Virus record (IMG/VR): IMGVR_UViG_3300021373_002553
Location: 1 to 39,538 of that record
Source of the DNA: a virus
Length of the DNA stretch: 39,538 nucleotides
Reading direction: 5' to 3' (one strand)
Position numbers and translations under genes: made by a program. Below, one piece after another: positions 28,901-37,291 of the stretch. Each line of letters opens with the position of its first letter. Position 1 is the first letter of the stretch. The notes under the pieces were generated by a model. The model did not search any database and had not been told where the DNA came from. It saw only the letters and a list, made by a program, of their open reading frames with translations.

Positions 28901-29576
28901 TGCTTATTTTAATGGAGCTCTTAGAGTAAATAATGCAGTACGCACTACAGACGGTTCTCAATCTGCACCAACCCACACTTTCCATGGTGATACGAATACA
29001 GGAATGTATAGTTCCTCTGCGGACCTTCTTGAGTTTACTACTGGAGGATCTCGACGAGCATACTTAAATAGTTCTGGATTTACTTCCGACTCTAATGTTT
29101 ACACAGCTAGTAGTGGTACTTTCCGTAATTATGGAGGAGTTTGGAGTGCTTCAACCGGACTAACAGGAAACGGCTTCACTTTCTCAAACACCGTAGACGG
29201 AACAGCAATGACAATTTCATCAACAGGTGATGTTGTCTGCACAGGCTCTTTATCAGCAACAACCAAGTCGTTTGATATTGAGCATCCTACAAAAGAAGGT
29301 ATGCGCTTGCATCACGGCTCTTTGGAGGGACCAGAACACGGTGTTTATATTCGAGGAAGAAACAAAGGTACTGTAATTGAGCTACCAGAGTATTGGTTAG
29401 GTCTCGTGGATGAAGATACAATTACAGTACAACTAACAGCAATCGGCGAGCCACAAAATCTGTGTGTAACCGATATTAAAGATAACAAAGTTTATGTGAA
29501 AGGCGTAGAGTACTTCTACTTTGTACAAGCCGAGCGTAAAGATATTGAGAAGTTTGAGGTAGAGTATGCAGTGTGA
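22935..29576 (+). CDS. Giant modular tail fibre with four collagen blocks
   Basis: 2213 residues. It begins [10 protein letters not shown] like the upstream fibre. Residues about 65-545 hold seven-fold beta modules of the [14 protein letters not shown] type (a last copy is near 1555). Four Gly-X-Y blocks lie at 562-702, 1015-1113, 1580-1638 and 1687-1818, with about 30 lysines, all in Y. Between them are beta domains, one with [18 protein letters not shown], a motif familiar from cyanophage fibres. The C-terminal 103 residues (from KSFDIEHP at 2111, with [18 protein letters not shown]) form a separate conserved domain seen at the ends of marine phage fibres, probably a trimerising or chaperone domain. 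Three collagen blocks are preceded by GLKGEVG caps, and blocks 1, 2 and 4 are followed by an EQAGITAI segment, so the gene grew by module duplication. A 57-residue gene overlaps its last 11 bases. Confidence 0.8.
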   Translation: MAQTIKIKRSATSGNKLTGSNSVAGELGVNTADKALYIQTGSADADVVTVYDDSILHLDDANNRVGIGTTNPGNNLDVFAANNFEGIMLSDSAETLFTLKKSGSSVNTSYLDMLSQGVGKVRLHADNVSYFNGGNVGIGTTSPDSLLEISSASATDFLKLTSTGSSASPIKLMFEKSGSEQGIIEYNRNGNLELYNTDPDGGVLISGSASAGDDFYVNHAGNVGIGTTSPEDELHILLNSSGDGPSFRFTNPNGGDGTYLGRISTGDVAGSFFAGINFLKHDTNDGEIRLRTKVAGNNTDVLTIVDGNVGIGTTSPDTKLDIDSLTNAGIAFTSTQVEIDGQSVLPNGRIFYNDSRLIYDSPANGHRFAVAGNQGSNLALEIYSNRDIGFYNSSGAADLFWDASTSRLGIGTTSPAGNLHIKSTADAGDALLIIEADADNNDEADNPRIELRQDNNLVAGYMYMEGNSGQTATGTVPNSFVIEGKAAGSDNGSPIHFVTGGLAPNQSGGPTNGTVRMTVHEQGNVGIGKNNPSQKLDIVGNIGISGSEIIDSSGNWVGPSSGLKGEVGPTGSQGPQGAKGATGATGPTGPQGDKGDTGATGPQGTTGPTGPTGADGPTGPQGQKGATGVDGPTGPQGTKGATGATGATGPQGDKGDTGATGSQGTTGPTGPTGADGPTGPQGDKGDTGATGPQGAKGQKGEQAGITAISNFADNRVVTASSSTALNGETNLTFDGTTLSSPVLYPSGGEYDFTNESTDPTNAAIIINKDDFIYTNNDNYARRLLGLTSGQDIEIGQGDTALIRDIILHTGSSGNVLFKTTANTTKAKIDNSGKIYGQAFVVDQNTTDIHTTLVALRKDSAGAAHIDAPGSVFINMDSNNNNTDRIFAVRKDGTTDNLFYVNEDGTVQLKDALLGNAGAGWLDFDDDQDSHWPSNTDNLTVLGSVTHTVFAGDSNANGTGGIFYWGYGQSRLSSSQTWTTTAILDRGGVFDAKGGLKINGSSVINSSGEWTGSSSGLKGEVGATGPQGATGPTGPQGAKGATGAQGTTGSQGTTGSQGSKGQKGEVGATGPQGAKGATGATGPQGAQGPTGPQGAKGATGATGPQGAKGQKGEQAGITAISNFANDRVVTATSSTALAGESNLTFNTSALTASTNRLLGRGIGTGASGTILSKVVPDHSIENAGVFDYAHHNILAGADQRYTVTSTMGGTSFTPASKWFRDPSGNGGNHVFADSTTELVILIEDIPQTVYTAYVGIVFGNAGWRTRGVKIETFRNSAWQTECDITNNEENMVTRQVSGNNGNGVTKVRYTLKNPANTSGMYARINMLFLGNYQMSASDHGYYVNKYANSTIPDGNKVQFGDDNDLQIYHDGTNSYISDQGSGNLQILATDFQLKNAADDSVYMTATNGGTVTLKYNGNTKLSTTNTGINIIGTAVTDGLTVDGNVLIDGNIDIDTDTGSQPLTLNRLTASDPQKLEMWVDDSNATFRSIQDETSPDRYGGYLFQASHNGTHLDRLLITHTEGQVYLYNDEGNAKVHWDSVNERFGIKKTSPVQTLDVNGNIGINGTEVIASDGTWSGPSTGLKGEVGPTGPQGATGPTGPTGPQGAKGATGAQGATGPQGPQGSQGAKGQKGATGATGTGITMEGQVATTGNLPSSGNTKGDAYIVQADDSLHIWDGSAWVSGGSIQGPQGDTGSTGPQGAKGQKGEVGAQGAQGATGPTGPTGPQGAKGATGATGPQGTAGGTGPQGAKGATGATGPQGTKGQKGEVGATGPQGTAGGTGPQGAKGATGSQGSTGGTGPTGPTGGTGPQGAKGQKGEQAGITAITNFADNRVLTASSSTAINGETSLQFDGNDLNLTSGFVDTYGVMQKHATFSTARFPGSYSSMHGPIYTKGSASNINQYGYFAGYSCAYGNDTTGGYNPYTLGSYSDPCFEFYSVNSGSHDLPTDGAIRNGYWYQFVTGPNGAGSNHDLELTDSNTTLRWGLQTDGTAYFNGALRVNNAVRTTDGSQSAPTHTFHGDTNTGMYSSSADLLEFTTGGSRRAYLNSSGFTSDSNVYTASSGTFRNYGGVWSASTGLTGNGFTFSNTVDGTAMTISSTGDVVCTGSLSATTKSFDIEHPTKEGMRLHHGSLEGPEHGVYIRGRNKGTVIELPEYWLGLVDEDTITVQLTAIGEPQNLCVTDIKDNKVYVKGVEYFYFVQAERKDIEKFEVEYAV
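24618..25040 (+). repeat. Collagen block 1 of the 2213-residue fibre
   Basis: Residues 562-702, about 47 triplets, from GLKGEVG to GQKGEQ. It contains an internal duplication: a unit with [13 protein letters not shown] and [12 protein letters not shown] occurs twice. Nine lysines, all in Y. Confidence 0.95.
25977..26273 (+). repeat. Collagen block 2 of the 2213-residue fibre
   Basis: Residues 1015-1113, 33 triplets, from GLKGEVG to GQKGEQ. Eight lysines, all in Y, including two Gly-X-Lys-Gly-Gln-Lys pairs. Confidence 0.95.
27672..27850 (+). repeat. Collagen block 3 of the 2213-residue fibre
   Basis: Residues 1580-1638, about 20 triplets, starting GLKGEVG and ending GATGATGTG. A 48-residue beta insert with [10 protein letters not shown] separates it from block 4. 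Confidence 0.95.
27993..28388 (+). repeat. Collagen block 4 of the 2213-residue fibre
   Basis: Residues 1687-1818, 44 triplets, starting GPQGDTG and ending GQKGEQ. Contains repeated [16 protein letters not shown] units. Nine lysines, all in Y. Confidence 0.95.
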
Positions 29577-29739
29577 ACTAGTTTATAATAAAACTACAGG
29601 GGAAGTAACTGTTCAGAATACCTCAGGAAGTGCTTCATTTTGGCAAGAAGTAATAGCGGATACTTCCGATCAAGTAATTATACAAATAGAAGTAGAAGAT
29701 GATCCTACGCTAGAGGATACAATGGAGTTACCTGAATAA
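29566..29739 (+). CDS. Small acidic protein of unknown function
   Basis: 57 residues, beginning [14 protein letters not shown] and ending [12 protein letters not shown]. It overlaps the giant fibre's stop by 11 bases and its own stop overlaps the next ATG (TAATG), the tight packing seen elsewhere in this region. The frame covers the whole of an otherwise empty 162-base gap and the composition is normal for this genome, so it is probably real. It is strongly acidic at the C-terminus ([11 protein letters not shown]). It may be a fibre assembly factor or small tip protein, but nothing identifies its function. Confidence 0.6.
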   Translation: MQCELVYNKTTGEVTVQNTSGSASFWQEVIADTSDQVIIQIEVEDDPTLEDTMELPE

Positions 29740-32249
29740 TGGCTACGAGAACGTCTACACAATCTGGAAACTTTAATAGCACTTCTACTTGGGGCGGATC
29801 AGCCGTACCTGTAGACGGAGATGCTTTTGTTGTTGCTGCAGGGCATATTGTCACTGTAAGTGATGACCGTCGTACTACAAACGGGTACGATAACTCTACT
29901 ATTAATGGTAAATTACATATTACTGGTAGTGGCAAGCTTCGTATGAACGGTCAGTTGGATGTTACTTCTACAGGCACGAGTGATTACTTTACAGAGAACG
30001 ATTCAACTACAGGCGCGTACTTTCGCATGGAGAATGGTGCTCGTCTTGAGATAAAAGGAAACAACAGCGATAACCATAGTTTGCGATTTAACAGCCAAAA
30101 GTATAATTGGTTAGAAGTAGAAGGAACAAATCCAAATCAACAAACAACTATGGCATCTGCAGCAAGTATCGGCTCTACTTCGTTAAGTTTTACTTCAGGT
30201 ACAGGATTTGCCGCGGGTGACTGGATTAGTGTTTACCGATCTTTTGAAAACTGTGATGATTGGGAGTATGATCGTTTCATGGACGAAGGAATGATTGTTC
30301 ATGATATTTCTGGAAATACAGTATATCCTCGTTGGTTTGTTGGTCCTTGTGAAGAAATTACTCGAGTAGCAGGATCAAAAATATTTGTAGAAGATGCTTC
30401 AGTTTTTCGAGTAGGACAAAAAATTATTTTTGGTACCGGATCAAATAGAAATATTAAAACTATTACAGATATTGGAAAGAACGCAAACAGAATTACCTGT
30501 AATAGTGCTATATCAGGGTCCGTAGTTGGCGAAAAAGTATACAGAACAGGCACAGAATTTTACCACAACTCTGGAGATGATGTGCAAAAAATTGCCACTC
30601 CCATACTTACAGATGTCTCTAGTGGCGTAAGAACAATTCAAGTTGCCTCTACTGCAGGAATGGCTGTTGGACAAAGAGTACTTATAGAAGCAAATAATCC
30701 TAATGATACAAACTGGGATTATGAGATGATGTATGAAATTGAGTCTATTCCAAACTCTACTTCTATAGTTGTTACGAATAATTTAGCAAACGATAGAAAG
30801 AAAGGTGGTTGGGTTACAATCTTTGAAAGAGATACTGTAATTGCAGCAGCAACAGTAGAAGCAGACGGACAGGCATCAACTTCAGAAGATAGACCTTATA
30901 TTTATCATACAAGAATGACAGGCGGAGATGCTTATTATAGAAGAGTTAGATACCGTAACTGCTTATTTGATGGAATTGGATCAAATAGTACAAACAGTAC
31001 TTGGTATCGAGGAGTGGGCGTTAACGGCTATTTGAGCTATGAAAATACTAGCTATGGTCAGTATGCTTCTGGTATGGAGGGATGCTCATGGCAGCCAAAC
31101 AACAGGGGCAATAATGCTTGTATGTATATGCGAGACGGGCATCAAATACCTCGAAGAAGAAATGTGTGCTATAACGGTACTCTAAACTTTTGGAGATATA
31201 GTAGTAATAATAACTACAACGAAAACAACAATATTTCATGGAAAGCTTCTTATGTTGTAGGGAGTTTTGATTCAATGTATGAACCTCGAGCCACAATTTG
31301 TTATAACCATTTTGGAAGGTCTGATGATTATGGTGTAATGATGCATCATATGAGAGTGGGAGCTACTCAATTTAGACATAATTATATTACGTTTCATGAA
31401 CAAAGACCGATGTATATGTACTATTTTCATCATAACGCTATACTTGAAAATAATTACATTGAGTACTTTAGGTCCTGGCCATTCCATGGAGCGGGTGGAG
31501 ATATTAACTTTGTAAATTGTTACATAAATAATCCTTGGGATGCAACTACTGGAAATACTTCTCCTGTAAATGGAGTACAAGCATCTAGCGATGGAAATCA
31601 AAGACCAGACAGAATGGGAGCACCGCAAATAATAACCTCTATAAATCATCAATGGAGAGAAGGAGACACAGTGCAGTGGGGTTCTTATGCTTGGAGAAGT
31701 TGGGACGATGACGAAAGTGCTTGGAAAGTATTTAGAGACACTTCTTCTAACAACCAAGCAGGATTTATGCAAATGGTATTTGTACCTGCAGGCTCTACTG
31801 TATATACTGCGGCAGAAATAAAATTAAATTCAGGGTTTAGCGGTACATATCCTTATCTATATGCAAAACAAGCAAATGCATATCAGAACGGTAGACACTA
31901 TGATGGAAGTACTACTGCGGAGCAGCTTCCTGCAACTACAGCAGATACTTATGTATATGGGTTTGCAGAGTACGAACAATTTACAGCATCTGCTGTTGGG
32001 GCTTATGAAAGAAAGACTGAAACAATTGAACCTGTAAATTATGATTATTTTTTACAGGTAGGAGTTTACAGTAGTAGTACCAACGCAGGAGATGGGCTGG
32101 AACACTGGTTCGAAAAGCCCATAGAAATATATATGGACAAGCCAAGCAATGTTAAAGAGAAGAAAACGGTAATGCCAAGACAGTCAAAATTTGGACAAAA
32201 CAATTCGTCTACACGCAAGCGTAAAAGACTGGGAGGAAGAATTAAATGA
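29739..32249 (+). CDS. Probable tail fibre/spike with G8-like start and beta-helix-like body
   Basis: 836 residues. The start ([20 protein letters not shown] then [11 protein letters not shown] and [17 protein letters not shown]) fits the G8 pattern: a WGG, Pro and Gly-Asp turn followed by short strands. Two segments with [20 protein letters not shown] and [18 protein letters not shown] (about 137-158 and 295-312) repeat a small beta unit. Residues about 410-590 are rich in Asn, Tyr, His and Met with short regularly spaced strands, as in right-handed beta-helix spikes. No catalytic residues are recognisable. The last 15 residues are very basic ([13 protein letters not shown]). The stop overlaps the next start by ATGA. 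It may bind or cut a surface polysaccharide. Confidence 0.55.
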   Translation: MATRTSTQSGNFNSTSTWGGSAVPVDGDAFVVAAGHIVTVSDDRRTTNGYDNSTINGKLHITGSGKLRMNGQLDVTSTGTSDYFTENDSTTGAYFRMENGARLEIKGNNSDNHSLRFNSQKYNWLEVEGTNPNQQTTMASAASIGSTSLSFTSGTGFAAGDWISVYRSFENCDDWEYDRFMDEGMIVHDISGNTVYPRWFVGPCEEITRVAGSKIFVEDASVFRVGQKIIFGTGSNRNIKTITDIGKNANRITCNSAISGSVVGEKVYRTGTEFYHNSGDDVQKIATPILTDVSSGVRTIQVASTAGMAVGQRVLIEANNPNDTNWDYEMMYEIESIPNSTSIVVTNNLANDRKKGGWVTIFERDTVIAAATVEADGQASTSEDRPYIYHTRMTGGDAYYRRVRYRNCLFDGIGSNSTNSTWYRGVGVNGYLSYENTSYGQYASGMEGCSWQPNNRGNNACMYMRDGHQIPRRRNVCYNGTLNFWRYSSNNNYNENNNISWKASYVVGSFDSMYEPRATICYNHFGRSDDYGVMMHHMRVGATQFRHNYITFHEQRPMYMYYFHHNAILENNYIEYFRSWPFHGAGGDINFVNCYINNPWDATTGNTSPVNGVQASSDGNQRPDRMGAPQIITSINHQWREGDTVQWGSYAWRSWDDDESAWKVFRDTSSNNQAGFMQMVFVPAGSTVYTAAEIKLNSGFSGTYPYLYAKQANAYQNGRHYDGSTTAEQLPATTADTYVYGFAEYEQFTASAVGAYERKTETIEPVNYDYFLQVGVYSSSTNAGDGLEHWFEKPIEIYMDKPSNVKEKKTVMPRQSKFGQNNSSTRKRKRLGGRIK

Positions 32250-35200
32250 GCAATGATGTATTAATTACACCAGCGTCGCGGAAAATTGAATTAAAAGATT
32301 CAAGTGGAAACGTAGACGCAAAAATCGAAACAGACTCAAGTGGTAATCTGCTCATTACAAATGCTGGCGGAGATATTTCTATTGGAGATACTACTTCAGA
32401 CGTATTTATTGGTGACGGCACAAATAGTGTAGATATCGTATTCGAACAGAATGGAGAAATTCGAGGCACTTCTGGAGTTACACTTACTCTTGGAGATGCA
32501 AATACTACGCTTCGTACAGGTACTGATCTCAGTTTAAATAGTAATGATATTACGAATGTAAATGATATTACTTTAGCAGGAACAATGACCCTAAATGCCG
32601 TAGGAGCTTTAAACTTTACTCCCGACGTTGGAGATATTCTTCGTGTAGATGGTCAATCTCTTATAAAGCGTTTGAATGCAGACGGGGGTATTCGTATAGG
32701 GCATGATAACCAACTTATACTCACAGGAGGAGAGGCTTACATTCCTTTAGACGCAAATATTTCAGGAGAAATAGTCGCAATAGGTTCAGAAGGCGGCGTA
32801 AGAATGTTTGCGTTTCCAGACAATGATGTTAGCTGGAGCAATAGAGAAGAACTTAAATGGGATGGCTCAAACGTTTCTGTAAACGGCACAAATGTCATTA
32901 GTGCAGCAGGTGCTTGGGTAGGCTCTTCAAGCGGACTAAAAGGTGAAGTAGGTCCGCAAGGTCCACAAGGCCAAAAAGGTGCTACTGGTGCTCAAGGGGG
33001 TACTGGTCCAACAGGTCCGCAAGGTGGTACAGGTCCGACAGGTGCAAAAGGTCAAAAGGGTGCTACGGGTGCTCAAGGTGGAACTGGAGGAACAGGTCCT
33101 ACGGGTCCAACAGGCCCGCAAGGTCAAAAGGGTGCTACTGGTGCTCAGGGACCAACAGGCCCACAAGGTGCTAAGGGTGCTACTGGTTCTACCGGTCCTC
33201 AAGGTACAGCAGGTGGAACAGGTCCGACAGGTGCAAAAGGTCAAAAGGGTGCTACGGGTGCTCAAGGTGGAACTGGTGCTCAAGGTGGTACAGGTCCAAC
33301 AGGCCCGCAAGGTGCTAAGGGTGCTACTGGTGCTCAGGGACCAACAGGCCCACAAGGTGCTAAGGGTGCTACTGGTTCTACCGGTCCTCAAGGTACAGCA
33401 GGTGGAACAGGTCCGCAGGGTGCAAAAGGTCAAAAGGGTGCTACAGGTGCTCAAGGATCGAAAGGCGAAGCCGGCAACGCAAATACGGATCTTGGACTCG
33501 CTATAACTTCTAATATGTCGTTGGATTCGACTGGAAACAAAGTCTCAAAAACTACGAATAATGGTAGCTGGAATGGTGAAGTAAGATCAACGGTTGGTTA
33601 TACTGGGGGCTGTTATGTAACATTCTCACCTAATCAAAATAATAAGTGGTTTATGATGGGTTTAAATACAGACCCAACAACAAATACAAGCTATGCGACT
33701 ATTGACTATCAGTGGTATTGTGTAGGAGACGGAGTCAGCAGAATCTACGAAAATAGTTCTAGTATAGGGAATAATGCTTCGTATAGTGCAGGCGATGTTT
33801 TCACAATTACTTATGATAATGATAAAATTCGCTATTATCGCAATGGATCACTTGTAAGAACGGTTGATGTTGCGGCGAATTTAACATTTTACTTAGACTC
33901 TTCCTTTTACAGCACAGGCACCGATATGACTAACTTCTTTAGATTTGGTCCAATGGGAGGCGTGGGTGAAAAAGGTGCTACAGGTGCTCAAGGGGGTACT
34001 GGTCCAACAGGTCCGCAAGGTGGTACAGGTCCGACAGGTGCAAAAGGTCAAAAGGGTGCTACAGGTGCTCAGGGTGGAACTGGAGGAACAGGTCCTACGG
34101 GCCCAACAGGCCCGCAAGGTGCTAAGGGTGCTACTGGTGCTCAAGGTGGAACAGGTGCTCAAGGTGGAACAGGTCCGACAGGTGCAAAAGGTCAAAAGGG
34201 TGCTACAGGTGCTCAAGGTGGAACTGGAGGAACAGGTCCACAAGGATCAAAAGGTCAGAAGGGTGAAATCGGTCTTACAGACGCGCCTTACGGAGCAGTT
34301 CCTGCGTATAGCAACGGAAACGTAAATACAATTAATTGGAATGCTACCGAAGAAGCAATGATGTTAGAAAGTAGTAGTGATACTCAAATCGGTGCTGCTT
34401 TTCCTGCTTTCCGTGTAAATCTTGCAGGTAATGAAACACACAAACTTTCTGTAAAACTAAAAGGAAGCACTTCAGCCTCTAATGGTATTTATATTCGCGT
34501 ATATGAATATAATGCTTCTCTTCCGTCTGGAAAAGTCGCAGTATCAAATAGTGCTACTTATGCTCTTGTTCAAGAGGATACGAGCGGAAAGACAAACTGG
34601 CGAGAAAATCAAGGAGTTACTACAAGCTGGGTGACTCACGAGTATACCTATACGCCAACTTCAGGGGCTGCGTGGGCTTCGATTGTAATATTGAATTGGA
34701 GTGGCTTTGGTACAAATACCTTATACATTCGAGATCCAATGTGGCAGCTTATTGGCTCAAGCGGTCCAACAGGTCCAACAGGTGGTACAGGTCCGACAGG
34801 TGCAAAAGGTCAAAAGGGTGCTGCAGGTGCTCAGGGTGGAACTGGTGGAACAGGTCCTACGGGTCCACAAGGTGCAAAAGGTCAAAAAGGTCAAACGGGT
34901 GCTCAGGGTGGAACAGGTGGAACAGGTCCTACGGGTCCACAAGGTGCGAAGGGTGCTACTGGTGCACAGGGTGGAACAGGTGGAACAGGTCCTACGGGTC
35001 CACAAGGTGCGAAGGGTGCTACTGGTGCACAGGGTCCGGCAGGTCCTCAAGGTCCACAAGGTGCTCAAGGTGCAAAAGGTCAGAAAGGTCAAACGGGCGC
35101 TCAAGGTGGAACAGGTGGAACAGGTGGAACAGGTCCAACAGGTGCAAAAGGTCAGAAAGGGGAAGGCGGCCTAACAACTACTGACGCAGCTACAATTGAT

Positions 35201-35884
35201 GGTCTAGATTCTACTGCGTTTATTAGATATGATGCGGATGATAACGTAACTGGTCACACTGAGTGGCAAGATGGTAAACAAGTACGCTTTGGCAACGGTG
35301 CAGACTTTAGAATTCAGCATACAAGCAACCATAACTATATTAGAAACTATAATCATACTTATGGAAACATTTATATTCAAGGGGAAGACAGCAATGGGTC
35401 TAATAGAAACTTAATAGTTGGTATTTGTCAAAGCAGCTCGCCTTATGTACAACTATTCCATGTGGGTAACGAAAAACTTCGAACTGTTTCTGGAGGTATT
35501 AACGTATATGGTGCTCTTGTTGCTACGGGCAATGTTACAGCGTACTCTGATATTAGAAAGAAAACTAACATAGAAAAATTAGAAAATGGCTTGGATATTG
35601 TGGAGCAGCTAGAGCCTAAAAGATTTGACTGGATAGAATCTGGAAAGCCTAGCCTTGGATTTATTGCACAAGAAGTTGAAAAAGTCTTGCCAGAATTAGT
35701 TGATACTAATCAGAATGCTATAACTGAAATTGATGAAGCTGACGACGATCAAAACATAGTAGAAGTAGGTACTGAAGAAGTTAAAAGCCTTGACTACGGT
35801 AAAATGGTTTCTGTTCTTTGGGCAGCAGTTCGAGAACAGCAAAAACAAATTAATGAATTAAAAAAAGCCTTAGAGGAGAAATAA
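32246..35884 (+). CDS. Collagen-bearing tail fibre with self-cleaving S74 chaperone domain
   Basis: 1212 residues. N-terminal beta repeats (to about 229) resemble marine phage fibres ([19 protein letters not shown]). Three Gly-X-Y blocks lie at 230-410, 568-676 and 840-974, with about 31 lysines, all in Y. Residues 411-567 look like a concanavalin/SPRY-type beta sandwich ([20 protein letters not shown]). Residues 677-839 look like a jelly-roll carbohydrate-binding domain ([27 protein letters not shown]). From about 1099 the chain carries an S74 intramolecular chaperone: S1101 and K1106 fit the Ser-Lys dyad in SDIRKKT, followed by [24 protein letters not shown] and a coiled coil ([16 protein letters not shown]). 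Cleavage before S1101 would release about 112 residues after trimer folding. Confidence 0.85.
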   Translation: MSNDVLITPASRKIELKDSSGNVDAKIETDSSGNLLITNAGGDISIGDTTSDVFIGDGTNSVDIVFEQNGEIRGTSGVTLTLGDANTTLRTGTDLSLNSNDITNVNDITLAGTMTLNAVGALNFTPDVGDILRVDGQSLIKRLNADGGIRIGHDNQLILTGGEAYIPLDANISGEIVAIGSEGGVRMFAFPDNDVSWSNREELKWDGSNVSVNGTNVISAAGAWVGSSSGLKGEVGPQGPQGQKGATGAQGGTGPTGPQGGTGPTGAKGQKGATGAQGGTGGTGPTGPTGPQGQKGATGAQGPTGPQGAKGATGSTGPQGTAGGTGPTGAKGQKGATGAQGGTGAQGGTGPTGPQGAKGATGAQGPTGPQGAKGATGSTGPQGTAGGTGPQGAKGQKGATGAQGSKGEAGNANTDLGLAITSNMSLDSTGNKVSKTTNNGSWNGEVRSTVGYTGGCYVTFSPNQNNKWFMMGLNTDPTTNTSYATIDYQWYCVGDGVSRIYENSSSIGNNASYSAGDVFTITYDNDKIRYYRNGSLVRTVDVAANLTFYLDSSFYSTGTDMTNFFRFGPMGGVGEKGATGAQGGTGPTGPQGGTGPTGAKGQKGATGAQGGTGGTGPTGPTGPQGAKGATGAQGGTGAQGGTGPTGAKGQKGATGAQGGTGGTGPQGSKGQKGEIGLTDAPYGAVPAYSNGNVNTINWNATEEAMMLESSSDTQIGAAFPAFRVNLAGNETHKLSVKLKGSTSASNGIYIRVYEYNASLPSGKVAVSNSATYALVQEDTSGKTNWRENQGVTTSWVTHEYTYTPTSGAAWASIVILNWSGFGTNTLYIRDPMWQLIGSSGPTGPTGGTGPTGAKGQKGAAGAQGGTGGTGPTGPQGAKGQKGQTGAQGGTGGTGPTGPQGAKGATGAQGGTGGTGPTGPQGAKGATGAQGPAGPQGPQGAQGAKGQKGQTGAQGGTGGTGGTGPTGAKGQKGEGGLTTTDAATIDGLDSTAFIRYDADDNVTGHTEWQDGKQVRFGNGADFRIQHTSNHNYIRNYNHTYGNIYIQGEDSNGSNRNLIVGICQSSSPYVQLFHVGNEKLRTVSGGINVYGALVATGNVTAYSDIRKKTNIEKLENGLDIVEQLEPKRFDWIESGKPSLGFIAQEVEKVLPELVDTNQNAITEIDEADDDQNIVEVGTEEVKSLDYGKMVSVLWAAVREQQKQINELKKALEEK
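32933..33475 (+). repeat. Collagen block 1 of the 1212-residue fibre
   Basis: Residues 230-410, about 60 triplets, from GLKGEVG to GSKGEAG. It includes a large near-identical internal duplication (about 33130-33260 and 33310-33440) encoding units with [16 protein letters not shown]. Thirteen lysines, all in Y. Confidence 0.95.
33947..34273 (+). repeat. Collagen block 2 of the 1212-residue fibre
   Basis: Residues 568-676, about 36 triplets. The DNA at about 33975-34060 is almost the same as at about 32980-33065 in block 1, so one block was copied from the other. Eight lysines, all in Y. Confidence 0.95.
34763..35167 (+). repeat. Collagen block 3 of the 1212-residue fibre
   Basis: Residues 840-974, 45 triplets. 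A 54-base unit encoding [16 protein letters not shown]-type sequence is repeated three times with nearly identical bases at about 34898-35030. Ten lysines, all in Y. Confidence 0.95.
35540..35881 (+). other. S74 intramolecular chaperone / autoprotease domain
   Basis: C-terminal 114 residues of the 1212-residue fibre. The [10 protein letters not shown] start with Ser followed five residues later by Lys is the known S74 catalytic arrangement in endosialidase-type chaperones. The domain drives trimer folding and then cuts itself off. Confidence 0.85.
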
Positions 35885-35887
35885 ATC

Positions 35888-36154
35888 ATGGCAATTACTA
35901 AAACACGCACAGTAAGAGACATTACTGTACGCCCAGCCGCTGATACTTCGGCAGCAGATAATACAAATGTTAAACACCCTACCTTAGAAATCGTCTATAG
36001 GTATACTTTCGACGATCCTGATGATAATGTACTTCCTGCGGCTGTGGAAGATATTATTACTATTAGTCGTTATGTAGAGGATGGAGGTTCCGCAACAGAC
36101 TATTCAGGAGAAGATACTCTTGTAGGTACAGTAGCGGCAGCAATCTGGACATAA
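35888..36154 (+). CDS. Small conserved virion-region protein
   Basis: 88 residues, compact and beta-rich (VRDITVRPAADTSAADNT, then LEIVYRYTFDDPDDNVLP and IITISRYVEDGG). It is encoded 3 bases after the collagen/S74 fibre and 1 base before the next gene, in the same operon. I know similar small proteins from marine phage tail regions but no function for them. The acidic turn DDPDDN could bind metal or simply be a surface loop. A role as fibre accessory or capping protein is inference from place only. Confidence 0.5.
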   Translation: MAITKTRTVRDITVRPAADTSAADNTNVKHPTLEIVYRYTFDDPDDNVLPAAVEDIITISRYVEDGGSATDYSGEDTLVGTVAAAIWT

Positions 36155-36155
36155 A

Positions 36156-36680
36156 ATGGTAGTCCCACTTTCTGGTAGTTTTACTTTAGGAAATATCCAC
36201 GTAAATGCTGGAGGGACTTTGACGGGTCAAGTTTCTTTAAATGACAGCGATGTTCGTGCTCTTGCAAATGATTTTAGTGGCGAAATCAGTATGAACCAAT
36301 GCAGGGGAGGCACTACTGTTACTCAGGGAGGCTCTATACCAGGCTCCGCAGGATATAGTGAAGGTATTGGCACCGCTTCTGCTTTCGGAAGTATTGCAGA
36401 CGATGATATTTTTGTTACAGGTAGAGTAATGGGAATATTCTTTACAGAAGTTTCATTTAAAGGAACTACTTCTCGAACTTTCTTTGTATATATTAACGGA
36501 AATAGAGCACAGAATGCTTTTACTAGCGCGTATGAGAGTAGCCTTGGTACTTTAGCTACATCTTCTGCATCCCATGCTTATAATAGTCAGTATAATTACA
36601 CAGTCTGGAGCTGGAATTTGGCTTCTAGTCCTTCAAACTGGGATGGTTCCGGGGCTCTGAAAGTAAAACTTAATCCATAG
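36156..36680 (+). CDS. Probable small tail fibre tip / virion protein
   Basis: 174 residues. The start PLSGSFTLGNIHVN and SLNDSDVRALANDFSGEISM matches a short N-terminal module that recurs in phage structural proteins near fibre genes. The remainder is beta-rich and aromatic (TGRVMGIFFTEVSF, TFFVYINGNRAQNAF, YNYTVWSWNLASSPSNW) and resembles a small lectin-like head. There is no signal peptide or enzyme motif. It starts one base after the preceding stop. It could be a receptor-binding tip that uses a separate fibre as its stalk, but this is inference. Confidence 0.5.
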   Translation: MVVPLSGSFTLGNIHVNAGGTLTGQVSLNDSDVRALANDFSGEISMNQCRGGTTVTQGGSIPGSAGYSEGIGTASAFGSIADDDIFVTGRVMGIFFTEVSFKGTTSRTFFVYINGNRAQNAFTSAYESSLGTLATSSASHAYNSQYNYTVWSWNLASSPSNWDGSGALKVKLNP

Positions 36681-36688
36681 GAAATATA

Positions 36689-37222
36689 ATGAATTACACA
36701 TTTACAAATATTACATCTTTTTCAGACGCAGAATTTGATCATTGTTGGTCTACGTCAGAAGCAGACATGCTTGCAGGATCTTATCCTTTTCATTTGTACC
36801 CTCAAGTAACAACTACTGCGGAGAAAAAACAATTTATAAAAGATGCTTTTACAGAGAAGTGTTCTGACTCTAATTGGATTGTTTGGAAGATTGAAGATGA
36901 AGACACAATTATTATGCTGAACGCAGGTCAAGTAAGTGGCACGAATCTTGCATGGGAAATGTCGCTTATTGGTCAAAACAATGCGGGTAGTAAATCATGG
37001 ATGTATGATCAAAACATGACAACTGCACGAAATACTTGGCTTGCGAGTATAAACTGCACAACAATGGAGATGTGCACTCCAAATGCCGATAGTAAAATAT
37101 ACAATCATTGTGCAAACAAAATAACGAGTAACAAAATGAATGGTACAAATGCAACCGCAATAGAAGAATTGTTAGAAAACAACTATACAAAACGGTCTAT
37201 TACAATGACCGTACCTTCTTAA
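36689..37222 (+). CDS. Unknown protein, possibly enzyme-like
   Basis: 177 residues, mixed alpha/beta rather than fibre-like. It has an aromatic N-terminal part (SFSDAEFDHCWSTSEADML, YPFHLYP), a helix (AEKKQFIKDAFTEKC), then strand pairs NWIVWKIEDEDTIIMLNAG and LAWEMSLIGQNNAGSKSW with a following helix. That order loosely recalls GNAT acyltransferases, but no acetyl-CoA loop is clear and I do not assign one. Seven cysteines are notable for this genome. A good ribosome site (AGGAAA) precedes the ATG. It is the last gene before the promoter of the collagen-modifying enzyme. Confidence 0.45.
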   Translation: MNYTFTNITSFSDAEFDHCWSTSEADMLAGSYPFHLYPQVTTTAEKKQFIKDAFTEKCSDSNWIVWKIEDEDTIIMLNAGQVSGTNLAWEMSLIGQNNAGSKSWMYDQNMTTARNTWLASINCTTMEMCTPNADSKIYNHCANKITSNKMNGTNATAIEELLENNYTKRSITMTVPS

Positions 37223-37230
37223 AATAATAC

Positions 37231-37259
37231 TTGACTTTTTTGTTAAAGTTTAGTATAAT
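37231..37259 (+). promoter_or_regulatory. Near-consensus sigma70 promoter for the collagen-modifying enzyme
   Basis: TTGACT at 37231-37236 and TATAAT at 37254-37259, spacer 17. Predicted start near 37266, leading to the ATG at 37292 with GAGGTAAC as ribosome site. Only one base departs from consensus, so the gene can be transcribed by host polymerase alone. Confidence 0.85.
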
Positions 37260-37291
37260 TACTTTTTCCTACCAAACTTTTTGAGGTAACA

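Noticed and set aside
20975-35884. Diversity-generating retroelement using the tropism-determinant-like N-terminus
   Set aside because: I see no reverse transcriptase, template repeat or adenine-biased variable repeat in the window. Only the N-terminal fibre motif is similar.
36689-37222. GNAT acetyltransferase assignment for the 177-residue protein
   Set aside because: The secondary structure order is only loosely similar and no clear acetyl-CoA binding loop is present, so it is left unknown.
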